Shown: positions 26,301 through 38,100, counted from the first letter of the stretch. The stretch: 64,000 nt of DNA from Hymenolepis diminuta (GCA_900708905.1 CAADRB010000062.1:436541-500540); one strand, 5' to 3'. Numbers and translations: made by a program. The notes: a model not told the origin generated them from the letters alone.

Positions 26301-28689
26301 TTGTGTATATTTCTTCTAACAACAAAGCCCACAAGGGTTTATCTCAAGATAGTCAGCTAAACAATTTCTTTATTTAAAACTAGAGTGCAACTAATCAAAC
26401 CTTTTTTTCTCGCCCACAGTAGCAACACCTTTATCTCAAATATTTGATTTTCGCGTTTGTTTTCTCTATGACTAATTTTTATCTAGTTGTATATCATAAC
26501 CTTCTGGCGCTTTCTTTGTTTAAATTAATTACCTTAAAAGCATCTAGGAAGTAGAAATGAGAAAGAAATATATTGTGACTCTTTTGAAACCTGATACTTT
26601 AATGGGAGAAATGGTAGAATAAAAATATTGGCGATACTTGATGTTCGCTTTTTTCAACTGCAAGAATAAGGAACGCTTTTTCAGATTAACAGGACTCATA
26701 AAAAGCTGGTTTTTATTAGAGATAACTTAGTCTACGAGGAAAGAACTTCTCATATATTTTCTGGAAAAATTTTACCCGACTCTCTTGAATGGTGGATATT
26801 CATTTTGTCAACTATCTACCACGACCAATTTTAAAATGTCATCCTACCCCCCGGTTTTTAATTACAGTGGAATTTTCCGCACAGCATAATATAAACAGCT
26901 GGTTTACATATAAACACTGAGTGTAAATCTTCTGCATTCTCCTCATTTTTTGCAGATTTTCCCTAATTTTACAGAGTAAAATGCTGAGAAGGCTACACAA
27001 ATCGAATGTTTTATTTAGAACAGAGAAGAGAATGACATTCGGCTAACATCCAAAATAATGGAATGCTCGGTGGAATGCATTGAATTAAAAATACAGCAAG
27101 GAAGCATTTTAATAAAATAAGAGGACTCAAAAAGCATGATTAAAAGTGTGTGACACTGGTCTAAGAAACTGATAGGAAAAGTGTGACGCGATTAAAAAAA
27201 ACCAATACAAATAGGAACGCACCCGATTTTAGTAAAAATGCATCCAGGCCCTCGATTGCAAATCGATATGTAATTATTTTTCACGTGCGCGTATCTATAC
27301 GAAATTCTATCGAGAGTTTATGAGCAAAGTTTTGAAAGAAAATCGATAAAAATTCCTTTTCATTCAGAATGCCTTCCCAGTTGTCTTATTCCGAATTTTG
27401 TCCCACACAACTGCCGCTTTTTATTCTCGTCAAATGTATCGACTTAGTGGATGACATCAAGATGACGAGGTCCTAGATCGTTGTTTTAGTTGTAGTTAGC
27501 GCATTTTATCGTAGTTTTTTTTAAATAACAAAAATCAAACAGTAAAAGGACTTAGCAAGTCAAATTCACAACCTCATACGTTACTAATAATCCGAAGAAG
27601 TTGTAAGAAATTAGACAATTCAAATAGCAATTCAATTTCCCTTTTGTTGTATATTTGCTGGAAAATTAAATTATATTTTTATAAAAGAGAACTAATTTTA
27701 CTGCTATTGTTGTTATTCTTTTGATTTGAGTTAGTTACATGATTTTTATACTTAGGCACACTTATCTTAAAAAATAAAAAAACTTTATTTATTATTAAGT
27801 TTCTTAATAGAAAAATCATGGGAGGAACAAACAAAAGATTTGCTTGTAGCTTCTAAAATTGTTCGATCCTCTGCGACAGAATCAGCAGATTTTGCATAGT
27901 AGTTGTTCGTCTTTTCATAGATTTGAGCATGCGCCTTTGTAACAATCCGCCGCTATCTTTCCACTATCTTTTGAATTGCTCGATGAGTTGATAATTTGTA
28001 CGATCTCGGAAATAATAAAAAAAACTGGATATTTTTCAAGTTGCTTTTACTTTGACTTACCTTCTTTTACGCAAAATGTATTAAATTCAAGTATGCATAC
28101 AGATTAAGACTTCTAAAGTTCGTTTCAGCAAGATGGTTTCTTGATATGTTGCCACCTGTTTGAATAAGTTGGTAATTTATATGAGGTTTCACTACCAAGT
28201 CTTTAATAAATATCTTCCCTCTTCCCACCTCTTTCTGATCAATTAATCGTTTATTTAATACATATCAGACGATAACTTGTGGCCTTTGTCTGCACAGTTT
28301 CCCCATGAAAGGTTAATTATTTGAACAAAATGTCAGCTTCTTGGCTTGAAGGAGCCGATTTATTAGTAGATTGGGTAGACAAATTCTACCCCCTCCCTCC
28401 CTCGCCTCTCTACGTCTTGTCTGGCAATTAGATTAATTGAAGTGTAGATACAAAGGTATTTCTCTCCTATTCTCGAAAGATTGACTGACCTAATTCTACT
28501 TAAAATAAATTTGAAAAATTTAAGAAATTTTAAAAATTCCAGTTTACTTAAGCACACTTCCCTTTAGTGTTTTAGTATTTTAAACTAACAGTCTATTCCT
28601 CAATTGAATTAGTTGAATAACAGCAAGATATAGAAATCGATACTATTTATAATTGTGAATCTATGCTCTTTAAAGAGCCAAAGTAGAAT

Positions 28690-28791
28690 ATCAGGTGGTA
28701 GGTAGATGAGCAATCATTTTAACGGATTTCGATAATCACACACTGCGTGAATATCAATTTTCAATTACATCTCATCTACCTACTATCTGAT
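28690..28791. repeat. inverted repeat, 21-bp arms, 60-nt loop
   Basis: The arm at 28690-28710 (core GGTAGGTAGATGAG) is complementary to 28771-28791 (core CTCATCTACCTAC) at 19 of 21 positions. It could be a small foldback element or a hairpin in an upstream transcript. It lies about 600 bp before the protocadherin start codon. Confidence 0.75.
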
Positions 28792-29399
28792 GGTCAAGGC
28801 TACTCCCATCCTATCTAGTTAATATGAATGAGTTCATCCGGCACGTTCAGTTTCTTCCTGTTCCTACTTAGTGGGTTAAAATTGAATCGCTTCTTGAAAT
28901 TCTTTCTTATTTTTAGATCAAATTATATCAGGTAACAAAATAACTAATACGGTTAATATATCACAAGAATATTCCATTTAGCAACAGTTAATATTTTAAA
29001 TACCAGATAAAGATTATTTTTTCACAAAAAACAAGCGGTCATCAGGTGAATTGGAAAAATCAAAACGAAAAACCATAAACCGCATGAATACTTATTCATT
29101 AATCACTAAACTGCTATTAGAAATAACCGTTCTCACTAATTTCATTCCGCGTAATCTCCTATTTAGTCTGCATTTAGCCTTTTACATAAATAAAATGAGA
29201 TTTTATCGCGAGGTGAGCTGTGCGTACCTTAACTCTCCCCCATTAAAACTAGCATATTTTGTCAAATTTTAGCAAAATCTTCACAGTAAATGGAATTAAT
29301 TTCAATCTGGAAGTATTCGAATACAACTGAGGACCTTGGAATCGCGTTCGAAATCTTTCCTGCCAACAATTTCACAATCATCCGCTATGCAAGGCCCTG
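28792..29399 (+). promoter_or_regulatory. region upstream of the protocadherin
   Basis: No clear TATA box. The last in-frame stop before the start codon is a TGA near 29,328. An acceptor-like TCAAATTTTAG ends at 29,272, so the coding exon may begin there after a non-coding first exon. Homeodomain-like motifs occur, for example TCATTAATCAC near 29,096 and GTAATCTCC near 29,152. Promoter position unknown. Confidence 0.3.
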
Positions 29400-32300
29400 A
29401 TGAGGCTTCTAAGGACAAATATTTCTCCCTCTAACTTCATTCTACAATTCAACATAATTTTCCTACCCGTATATTTACTAATCCTACTGTCTATAATCCC
29501 AGTGAAAGGCAAAGATCTATCTGTCAAATTTTCCCTGGGTGACGAAACCCAGGCAAGTTCCTTCATAGGAAACATTCTAAAACAGACAGCTCGTCTGGAC
29601 TATCGTGCCAAATTCAACGTCGGTTCTACAAGTAGTCCAAAAATGCGAGCTACTCTTCTAGACACAACTCGAGGTCTAGCGTCCCGTCTACTTCATCTCA
29701 GTGACATGGGCGATCTTTACACCATCAATACTATCGATCGGGATGATGTGGTAAATATCTGTGGCCCTCTAGAATGCTGCTCCCTTCCCCAGTGTAATCT
29801 CACCTTCACGGCAGTATTCGTCGACTCGGAGAACTCTGATGATCCGATTCAAATAGATGTAAATGTACAAATAATCGATAGCAATGATAACGCTCCTATT
29901 TTCCAAGACGAGCAATTTTCAGTAACGATTCCAGAAACGACATCCCTTGATTTGGCTAAAGGTCAGTCAGCAAGTGGTGAATACAGCCTTCCAAGAGCAT
30001 CCGATAAGGATTCAACTCAAAATGGAGTGAAGAAATACCAGCTAGATGGACATTCAGATATCTTTTTGCTAACTCTTCCCGAACAAGAATGTTATCCCTG
30101 TTTGAAGGTCAGCTCTTCAGTCCTACTCGATTATGAGAACGTTCGGCATAGGAAATTTGCTCTCAAACTAATTGCTATTGATGGTGGAGCTGTTCCAAAA
30201 TCTGGATCGATCGCCATCAATATTCTTCTTACAGATCTCAACGATAACGCTCCGGTGTTTGCTCAACCTAGTGAAGTAATAAGAGTAATGGAGAATCATA
30301 CTTACAACCAAGCAATCTATACGGTTCGAGCTACAGACGCTGATTCAGACGCTAATGGTAGAGTTCGGTATCAATTCAAGACTCAACATTCCACAGGTAT
30401 ATACGAGAAATTCCTTCTGAACTCGGAAACCGGTGAACTCATCTTGCATTCAGAGTTGGACTATGAGAAATTTTCTGAAAGGAAAATCACACTTGATATT
30501 CTTGCATACGATGACGGTCGACCTGCTATGACTTCCTCTTTCTCTTTGACAATCGCTGTCATAGACATGAATGACAACTCACCCCAGATAATGGTTCAAC
30601 AGAATCATACAGTCATGGAAAATAACAAATCAAATTTCCCAGCTCTTCAATTGCTAATAACCGATGTAGATGAAGTAAGTCAGGGAAAAATCGAATGCCA
30701 TTTAGAGAACGAAGAGCATTTGCCACTGCGGCTTGAAGGTCAGGCTTTTCTAACAATCTGGACAACTCAAGGATTGGATTATGAGAAAACTCCGTTTATT
30801 GATTTCAATCTCATCTGTCAAGACAACGCCGACCCGCCTATGAATACAACTCTTCCTTTGTCTATCAAAGTGGGAAATCAAAATGACAATCCACCTGTTT
30901 TCTACTCACCACAAAAAGCCCCGACAGAGTTGATTAACTTGACAATAAGCGAGGATGAGAGGATACTTCATCCGTTTTATTTACCATCAGTAATTGATTA
31001 TGACGGAAGTCAAGTTCTTTTCAACATTAAGTCGAGAGAGAAAGATTGCCCATTCTCTGTGAACTCTGATACAGGTGGTGTCTATTTGAAAACACCGCTG
31101 GATTATGAACGTTCCAAAATGCATGAATTTGAAATCGTAGCTGTAGATGTTCCTGAGACCGATTCCAAGGATCCAGCTCTTACTTCTTCTGTAAAAGTTC
31201 GAGTAAAAGTTCAGGACGTAAATGATAATCCTCCAGAGCTAAAGAGTCCACATATAATTCCAGTTAAACACGACACGCCGATTGGGCATGTGGTCACACA
31301 ATTAATCTTCAAGGACGCGGATATGGATGGAGAACAAGAGGTATCTACTAAGCTTGTTGCCCAGGAAACGTATCCTCTTATCACGTCACGGAAATACTTT
31401 GCATTGAAAGGGAATGGTGCTTTAATAACCCTTTACTCTCTCGACAGTGACGAACTCTCAGTTATTGCTTTAACTGTTGTAGCAACTGATATTGGTTCTG
31501 ACAAGACGCTGTCTTCAACGTCTACTCTAGCAGTCATTATTGAGAGTTCAAAAGCATCAGACACCTTGAAAATTGTCAGACCCTTCCCAAAGTCAACAGT
31601 GGTTCTGCCGGTTAAGAAATCTCCGGGTCGTCCATTGAAAGCAGAGAATATTCGAGGGATCAGCATTCCTCTTGAAGTCTACGATAGCACAAAGAGCAAA
31701 ACTCTGACGTATGTCATCGAAAGACGGTGCAATGGGTCTGAATACTTTATGATAGATAAGAACGAGACACTGACAATTAAGCCCATTATCAACGATGCTA
31801 CTTTAGCGAAACTCAGTAGTATACCCCCCGGAAGTAAAGTGGAAGTTATTATGAAGGTTACCGACTCAAGAGAGCTGTCAAGAGCCACTGACTCGACATT
31901 CTATATTGAGTTTGACTGGGCGTCTAAGATGTCTCTGCATGCTTTGTGGCCTGCAGATGCGGCAGATGCCGATTCTGAAAGTGAGAATGATGTCCGAGGA
32001 GAAAACAATTGGATGGAAATTAAGGATCAGGAACCTGAAAGTGATCAGAGCATTGGAAAACCCATTAAACTCAGCTTCGGCAATATTGTCATGTTTCTAT
32101 TGATCCTGGTGTTCAGTTTAGCTGTTGGATTCGCTCTCTTTGCTGCCATTCTCTGGGCCCGAGCTAAAAGAGCTACTTCGAATGCAGCTGCAGCAGCAAG
32201 GAGAAGTCAGTCTTCAGCCGTACCTTCGAATCTTTTTGATAAAGCCAGTTTGCCCTTTCCAAAGCACAGCTCTATTTGGCGACCAGGATCTCCAAATTCC

Positions 32301-32621
32301 ACATTGGTGAATGAAGGTATTCAATTAACATCATCTCGATCTGAACAGCCTCCAGAAGTTCACTATGCTATCTTGACTTCAACAGGGAATACAGTTCTAG
32401 GAGAGTTCAACAAAGCTTCCGAACTTCCAGGCACTACAAGCGGACCTGTCCTTGCCTACTTTGATTTAATCGTACCCCCAAGTAATGAAGATCCATCCAG
32501 TTCCACAGCAACCCTTCAGCGGAGCTTTCCAGATTTAGCGACCGTGGTTAGTGTATCTTCACCCCATCCTGATAACCCCGCCTCCCAATCCCAGTCCGTG
32601 AACTGTTATCTGGTGATGTAA
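29400..32621 (+). CDS. protocadherin (cadherin-superfamily adhesion receptor), single exon
   Basis: A calcium-dependent cell-surface adhesion protein of 1,073 residues, complete in one exon. The ATG was chosen because an in-frame TGA lies about 70 bp upstream and a hydrophobic signal segment follows (residues 14-36). The ectodomain has cadherin repeats ending at DSNDNAPIF (160-168), DLNDNAPVF (279-287), DMNDNSPQI (389-397), NQNDNPPVF (493-501) and DVNDNPPEL (606-614). LDYE motifs occur at 243, 353, 459 and 567. Repeat 6 (about 615-718) keeps DADMDGE but has SLDSDEL instead of LDYE and no closing DxNDN. Repeat 7 (about 719-838) is degenerate. Repeat 1 has the protocadherin-type DRDD plus cysteine cluster (111-132). 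Eight N-glycosylation sequons are visible. An acidic stalk (851-883) precedes the helix at 896-918. The 155-residue tail has an Ala run and ends YLVM, a possible class II PDZ ligand (inference). Members of this family act in cell recognition, often in the nervous system. Confidence 0.95.
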   Translation: MRLLRTNISPSNFILQFNIIFLPVYLLILLSIIPVKGKDLSVKFSLGDETQASSFIGNILKQTARLDYRAKFNVGSTSSPKMRATLLDTTRGLASRLLHLSDMGDLYTINTIDRDDVVNICGPLECCSLPQCNLTFTAVFVDSENSDDPIQIDVNVQIIDSNDNAPIFQDEQFSVTIPETTSLDLAKGQSASGEYSLPRASDKDSTQNGVKKYQLDGHSDIFLLTLPEQECYPCLKVSSSVLLDYENVRHRKFALKLIAIDGGAVPKSGSIAINILLTDLNDNAPVFAQPSEVIRVMENHTYNQAIYTVRATDADSDANGRVRYQFKTQHSTGIYEKFLLNSETGELILHSELDYEKFSERKITLDILAYDDGRPAMTSSFSLTIAVIDMNDNSPQIMVQQNHTVMENNKSNFPALQLLITDVDEVSQGKIECHLENEEHLPLRLEGQAFLTIWTTQGLDYEKTPFIDFNLICQDNADPPMNTTLPLSIKVGNQNDNPPVFYSPQKAPTELINLTISEDERILHPFYLPSVIDYDGSQVLFNIKSREKDCPFSVNSDTGGVYLKTPLDYERSKMHEFEIVAVDVPETDSKDPALTSSVKVRVKVQDVNDNPPELKSPHIIPVKHDTPIGHVVTQLIFKDADMDGEQEVSTKLVAQETYPLITSRKYFALKGNGALITLYSLDSDELSVIALTVVATDIGSDKTLSSTSTLAVIIESSKASDTLKIVRPFPKSTVVLPVKKSPGRPLKAENIRGISIPLEVYDSTKSKTLTYVIERRCNGSEYFMIDKNETLTIKPIINDATLAKLSSIPPGSKVEVIMKVTDSRELSRATDSTFYIEFDWASKMSLHALWPADAADADSESENDVRGENNWMEIKDQEPESDQSIGKPIKLSFGNIVMFLLILVFSLAVGFALFAAILWARAKRATSNAAAAARRSQSSAVPSNLFDKASLPFPKHSSIWRPGSPNSTLVNEGIQLTSSRSEQPPEVHYAILTSTGNTVLGEFNKASELPGTTSGPVLAYFDLIVPPSNEDPSSSTATLQRSFPDLATVVSVSSPHPDNPASQSQSVNCYLVM

Positions 32622-33000
32622 TTATTGATTCTAAAAATTCTTCCTTAAATCACTCTTCTTCTATGTAAATTTCGCTCATATTATACTATATTTGTGTAGA
32701 AATTGATGATTGGATAGGCCCTGCAAAGCCTATATTCCATTTGTTCTTTTAACAAAATGCACGTTCTTTGTGTATGCCTCAAGGACTTATTATTTCGATA
32801 TTTTTGAAGGTAGAGGTGGTTTAGTTTGGTATAAACAGTAACAAAATTGTTTTCAATCTCGTAAACGTTAGAGGAAATGAAAATGTAATTCACTCTAGTC
32901 GAACTGTATGCGTTTTGTAAAAAAAACACAAATAATCTTTTAATTGATGCGAAAATTATCACACCATCAAACTTTAAGCTAATAAAAATGGAAAAAAAGA
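32622..33000 (+). other. protocadherin 3' untranslated region with poly(A) signal
   Basis: After the TAA at 32619-32621 the sequence becomes AT-rich. A canonical AATAAA lies at 32981-32986, followed by an A-rich stretch. It is the first strong poly(A) signal after the stop, about 360 bp away, so the transcript probably ends near 33,000. Confidence 0.5.
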
Positions 33001-33299
33001 ATTAACCACTCAAATGATTAGCGGAAGAATTTAAAGCTGACTTAATTGTTTTTGTAGTTTAAAGAGGTTTGTCTCAGATACCTAAATCAATAAGAAGAGA
33101 GGCTAATGTTGAAGGATCTAAAATAGAGAGTTGGTCACTTTTATGCAGATCTTATTAAGATTATTCAATTAACCTGACGTGGCTAAATTAATCGTAAGAT
33201 TGTTTTAAATGCGGAGAAAGTGGCCTAGATGCTAAGACGTTGATCGTATTTGTCTAAAATATCCACCTACTAGGGCATCGGTAAAAAACTGATACAGAA

Positions 33300-33530
33300 T
33301 ACGCTTCATGGGGTTTGGACACTTAATTGGAAAAATAACATCGATTTTTCCAACGGCTAATGAGTCACCGCACATCTGGAGTTTTCCCATCTGTGGCGCA
33401 GATGTTCACAAGCGAAAATATCGATAATGCAACTGTGGCCAGTTGGCGTAAAGTTTCCATGGCCCTGTTAAATAAACCAGCGTGTTATTGATTATTTGGA
33501 CTTCATGTGTAGTTTCTATCATTTACCAAA
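33300..33530. promoter_or_regulatory. GC-richer island with small palindromes
   Basis: Contains GGAAAAAT/ATTTTTCC arms around 33,330-33,352, and CATCTG-TGGCG-CAGATG around 33,390, where the arms are E-box-like. TAATGAGTCA lies between them and ATTGATTATTTGG at the end. It lies 300-900 bp past the protocadherin end and could be a downstream enhancer. No frame is open across it. Confidence 0.25.
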
Positions 33531-33721
33531 ATAATAAAATGTTACAAATGTTAAAATATAAACTGTTATTTTAGTACCATCTCATACTAAAATAAAATGG
33601 TATTTACAAATACTGTTAAAACGTGAACCTAGATTCAGTCAAATCAAAATAATTGCTTTGATAGTTATAATTTGCTGTGGACAGCTGGACTTTTAATTTT
33701 ATGCGCTCCATTGTCTAAGGT

Positions 33722-33736
33722 TGTGTGAGTCACACA
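33722..33736. promoter_or_regulatory. perfect palindrome enclosing an AP-1-type site
   Basis: TGTGTGA-G-TCACACA is a perfect 15-bp palindrome whose centre reads TGAGTCA, the consensus AP-1 (bZIP dimer) site. In AT-rich DNA a match of this length is unlikely to be common, but use as a binding site is not shown. Confidence 0.4.
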
Positions 33737-33912
33737 GAAAAGTAATAAAAATCATAGATTATTGATTAGGCTCTATCTCAGAGATCAGCAATGTAGGAAA
33801 TGGAAAACTAGTTAAGCTATTATTCTTCTCTGCTTAACGAACGCAATTGCGACGAGAAAGACAGGAAACACCGACAAAATATTTTTTTAGGCATAGAACA
33901 AATAGAAGGCGC

Positions 33913-33935
33913 TAGTCTTAAAACCTTTAAGACTA
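33913..33935. repeat. perfect 10-bp hairpin
   Basis: TAGTCTTAAA and TTTAAGACTA are exact reverse complements separated by ACC. No T-run follows on either strand, so it is not a pol III terminator. It may be a small foldback relic. Confidence 0.6.
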
Positions 33936-34449
33936 TTGGACAAATGTTGGAGGTAGATAACAGAGGGAAGTCTATAAATAGCTTTTAAGCTCGGCAACGA
34001 ATTATAAATAAAACGAAATGAAATGTTAAATCGGTTAGTGTATTATAGTTATACACAGTACATGACCATTACCAACGTAGAGTGCCTTTAATTTTGATTT
34101 TTATACAACAAAAGTACATCTATTTTCCTGATGGTTTTCAGGTAAAAGAGTCGAAGAAAGTAGTCTTCACTTCTTGACGTGTAAAATATAAGTTATTGAA
34201 GAGGTCTTAACATAACCCAAGTTCCAAGTGGAGTCTAGCGTATTAACGCGCGGCTTGTGGACATAACTTAAGGTCATATTCAAAGGCGAAGAAAATCAAG
34301 CAAACTTATCAAACTTGTGACGACGTACTTCATATTCAGAATCTAGATTTCTTGGGAAAGGCCAGTGCCAAATAATGGTTTATCTAGGTGTGTATTGTGG
34401 GGTTATGTACCAGGGATGTATGTCACACTCATGAAAGCGGAATGAAACG

Positions 34450-34560
34450 AAGGAAAAATGATAGGTCAAAACTCGCGTCTGTCAACTCAGAGACTGTGGG
34501 ATCGAAACCCATCGGAGCACATTTAGTGCATGGAAGAATCACTCGTATAGATAAATGGAA
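34450..34560 (+). repeat. tRNA-like SINE copy
   Basis: GTCAACTCAGAGACTGTGG is followed by a B-box-like GGATCGAAACCCATCGG and GAGCACATTTAGTG. The CCATCGG(T/A)GCAC junction is shared with the minus-strand copy at 45,655. Confidence 0.6.
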
Positions 34561-34683
34561 AATTTGAGCTTCTTGTTCAAGGGGACTTTAAAATAACTTC
34601 CTTTGAAAGAGATGAGTGTTATAAAATGCAAATGCTCACTTCAACAGTACTCTAGTGGAGCTTTTGTCAATGTGTACGTCCCG

Positions 34684-34790
34684 CAAGTCAGTGGTCCCTA
34701 GATCCATGCCCATCGGTCCAAATCCAGTGGTGTTGGTGACCAATCGCCCTTATTAATTCTGGTCAACAAGATAGGCGGTAGGATGCCAGT
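34684..34790 (+). repeat. tRNA-like SINE copy, second in tandem
   Basis: CAAGTCAGTGGTCCC, then GATCCATGCCCATCGG, then a tail with GGTGTTGGTGACCAA and TTAATTCTGGTCAAC that aligns with the minus-strand copy at 24,661. It lies about 125 bp after the previous copy in the same orientation. Confidence 0.55.
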
Positions 34791-34799
34791 TTCTCTTAA

Positions 34800-35110
34800 G
34801 AAAGTACCTTCTCTCTACCCAATTCTAGTACTGTGTACAATTCTCCTAATGGTGAGGAATGAATCGAAAATTTTCTACAAGCGTTACTAATCTCTGAGAC
34901 GTAAATTATCTGTAATGGTTAATTCTCCGGTCATTCCAAGTTACTCCTAAAACATCTTGTGCCTTCAAGCAGTTTATTTTAATCAACGGAATTAGCTAAT
35001 TAAATAGATCTCGAATGAGTGTTGCTTAACCCAGCGATGATTTTAAGTTCGCTATGAGGATGTCCCTTTTCTTTGAAACGATATAAAACTCCCTTTTATA
35101 CAAAACCAAC
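34800..35110 (+). repeat. composite repeat B/C, copy 1 (3' part)
   Basis: Aligns with 39,020-39,370. Shared blocks are AATCTCTGAGAC, ACATCTTGTG / ACATCGTGTG, GTTTATTTTAAT / ATTTATTTTAAT, and an end block with CTTTTCTxTGAAACxATATA running through a TATAAA (about 35,082 / 39,342) to CTTTTATA. Similarity stops about 20 bp after the TATAAA in both. Confidence 0.7.
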
Positions 35111-38100
35111 CTACCAACCAATCCGTGACGTATCAAGTCAATCTGACTAGTTAATTATGGTCAAAAGAAGGAGTGATAGAATGTGAATTTCTCAGAAGAG
35201 TGCTCCAGAAGAGTTCCCCTACTAAAGTCAAGTGTTGACAACACCTACTTAAATTGGTTTAGGAATTTTTCTTCAACAGATATGGATTTATAAAAAAATA
35301 TTGAAGTAACATCGGAGTTATTTCAGTTATTGATTTCCTGAACAGAGGTGCTTTAATCCAATCAAACGTCGTGGGTAAGATTTTTGTTACTAAAAATGGA
35401 AAGATCAAACTCTGCTTAAAATTAATCCATAAAAGATCGAATATTAAGCTGATGATCACTAGGACGTTCATTTTAATTGGAAGAAAAGTTGCAATGTAAG
35501 GGTTGCATCAATTCAGGCCATAAATTTTATGAAACTAAAGATTGAGTGTAGTATTTCCTATTGCAAATACAAATGAATGCACCATTGACGTAATAGTCGT
35601 GATAAAGGTCATTGAGTCAATAGTCATTCGTGCTCATCCAGTGAAATACTCGATTAACCATTCTGGTTAAAATTGATCAAGAAATGGAATTTCAAAATGT
35701 TATTTTTTCTTTAAAATTTTCAAGATATTTCCCTGTTCCTCGATACAAGTGTTGAAAACTACTCCCTTATATAGATCCAAATAACCGGTATTCAGCTCAG
35801 AGGTAGAGAAGAAGAAGACAAATCATTTAGGCACAAAACCAATTCAGTTAGGGTCTTCAAATAATTCTCAAAACCAAACGGACAAATAAAGTAACTATTG
35901 GGTTCATGGGGAAAATAGCAGACATATTTAATAAAATGTTACTTTCTCAAAGGGAAATATGAATATATATATTTTACTAGAATACTATATTTCATCATTG
36001 GTACTTTCCAATATAATATAAACGGAAACTCTAGATAAGTTCCTAACATCCCCAAGAAACAGAATGCTTATTTAGAATACATTAAGAATAAGAACTGATA
36101 GTTGTATAAATTACGCTTTCTTTGTCATGCGAACCCCACAACGATAAATTTCATTGGTATTTATCAATAGCTAGGGAGTTATCATCTTCAAACAAAATGT
36201 AACTTCAGGGAGACTGAATGGACTAATAAAGAAAATCGGAACAAACTTACTCGTGGAAAATAAACTTAAAGCCGGTTGCTGACCTAATATTCTGATAATC
36301 CCTCTAATCCCAATTGTTTATGGGAATCGGCGTGTTTCCCGATCATAAACAATGGCTAATTTTAGACTTCTCTATGGGAAATTGTTATTAAATACTGTAA
36401 AATTAGATGATTAGAACTCAAGTCTTATTGAAGAAGAAATCACCGAAATTCCATTATCTTATAATTTTTCCTTGTAGTTTTCGCATTATGGTGTGAATGA
36501 CCTTTAAAATATATAGCACATTAATTATTGCATCAAATCTTGTCAAAATTCAAGCACTTGGTTGGAAGGATGGTGAAATGTATATACTGAGTCCTCATAA
36601 GTAATCAATACTTCGCCTTCATGAATGCCATGATCAGTTTGTAAGATAGCGTAAAGACGAAACAAACTGTCCGACTGGATCTTAGGTATATTAAAATTTC
36701 CTAGTGAATGTGAAAGAAGGACGGATTAATTACAACAAAATCCTGGATGATTGCCTCCAGAATTTATAAATGCAATGAAATAATATTATTATAACGAATA
36801 TTTAATACGGTGATGAAATGCCAGGTTTGAGAAGGCAGACAACACTGTATACTTCTCACCTACACCCTCCATACTCCCTTAATACTTGAACAATTCTCAC
36901 TTGTTTTATTGTTTTCTTATGATAAAAATTTTGGTCAGTTTCTTTTACTATGAATAATATTGTATTAACAATATTAATATTAATAATAAATGAGCCTTCA
37001 TTGAGATATGACAGCTCAGATATGTCTAAATTCCTTCCTATCGTCTGTTATGTCTCGAAATCTTTTGTCTACCAAAGTAATTTAATTTGGGCGTAAATAA
37101 TAAACAACCGTTTTCTATTAGTCTCTTGCGGTGTTTTACAAAATAATAGGATACAAAATATATTTACTATTATGGTACCTCATGGTGTTTTATTATTAAG
37201 TTCACTTGATGAATGGGCTGTACTATACTGAACAATCTTTGATAGGCAGTTAGTTGTAAGTAGATACAAATATGTACGGTGTCTGGATTATCATTCAAAT
37301 CAGCTAACTGATTAATTCGTTCTGAATGTCGTAGGCATGAACCCATCTAGCAACAAAGGGATTGACTTGGACTAACATTAGAAAAGATTATGCATTAGAC
37401 TCCGTCCACTTTAAGTAAGGAGAACAAGTAATTTTATCTAAAGTTCAAAATAAGCAGGCCCTGATGTGATCTGACCTTATTATCAACCTCTATAAGGTCT
37501 TCTTATCTGAAAACTTTGCTACTCCATGTTTACAGGTGATTTCCCATTATTGTTAATTAATTGGTTTATTTGCCATGAATAATTATCAATATGTGGCCCT
37601 TTTAAAAAACGGCTGGTTCCCATTCATTTTATATATCCATATTTTTAATAACTTAATAGATCTTTCAGAGGTCGTTTCCAGGCCTCAATTTTCTCGATTA
37701 ACCTTGTATCTGTCCATGTTACCCTCCCTACCGAACAATAAAAGTCCCCTTTGTACGCACCACACGCATCCGATACACTAAAGATATCTGTACTCAGTCT
37801 CAATAGTCATCTCATTTATCAGACTATTTCAAATCCCTTGTCTATTCTCTCCTCAAACACAACTACTAATGAATCCGCTGGTTGCAACTATCCCTCTTTC
37901 TCTTTCTCTCCATCTATCTAGTTGCCTTAGAGGAGTTGGGTATAAGATAGAACAATGTCTGCTAGTCCACCTTCTAAAAAAACTTTTATTTTCTCACACT
38001 ACATAATTCTGATTGCTCTACGTCTAGTGACTTCGGTTCTTATCATGCTGCATTAGTGAATATAGAAATAATTAAAAAGTAAAGCCTAGTCCTAAATATA

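Larger units (their letters stand above)
21578..28689. other. non-coding stretch
   Basis: Mostly AT-rich DNA, including an A/T-only low-complexity patch near 22,120-22,170. It holds a possible short terminal exon (22,515-22,609) and SINE-like copies at 24,661 and 26,205. Nothing else is supported. Confidence 0.45.
33001..34449. other. intergenic stretch downstream of the protocadherin
   Basis: No coding frame. It contains a GC-richer island (33,300-33,530), a perfect 15-bp palindrome (33,722) and a perfect hairpin (33,913), each listed separately. Confidence 0.5.

Noticed and set aside
29378..29575. Minus-strand frame overlapping the protocadherin start
   Set aside because: Antisense shadow of the strong protocadherin coding sequence; no independent motif.
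31433..31888. Two minus-strand frames inside the protocadherin
   Set aside because: Shadows created by its codon use; they have no domain content.
31906..32310. Alternate plus-strand frames over the protocadherin membrane helix and tail
   Set aside because: The main frame is continuous and carries the expected helix and tail, so there is no reason to invoke a frameshift.
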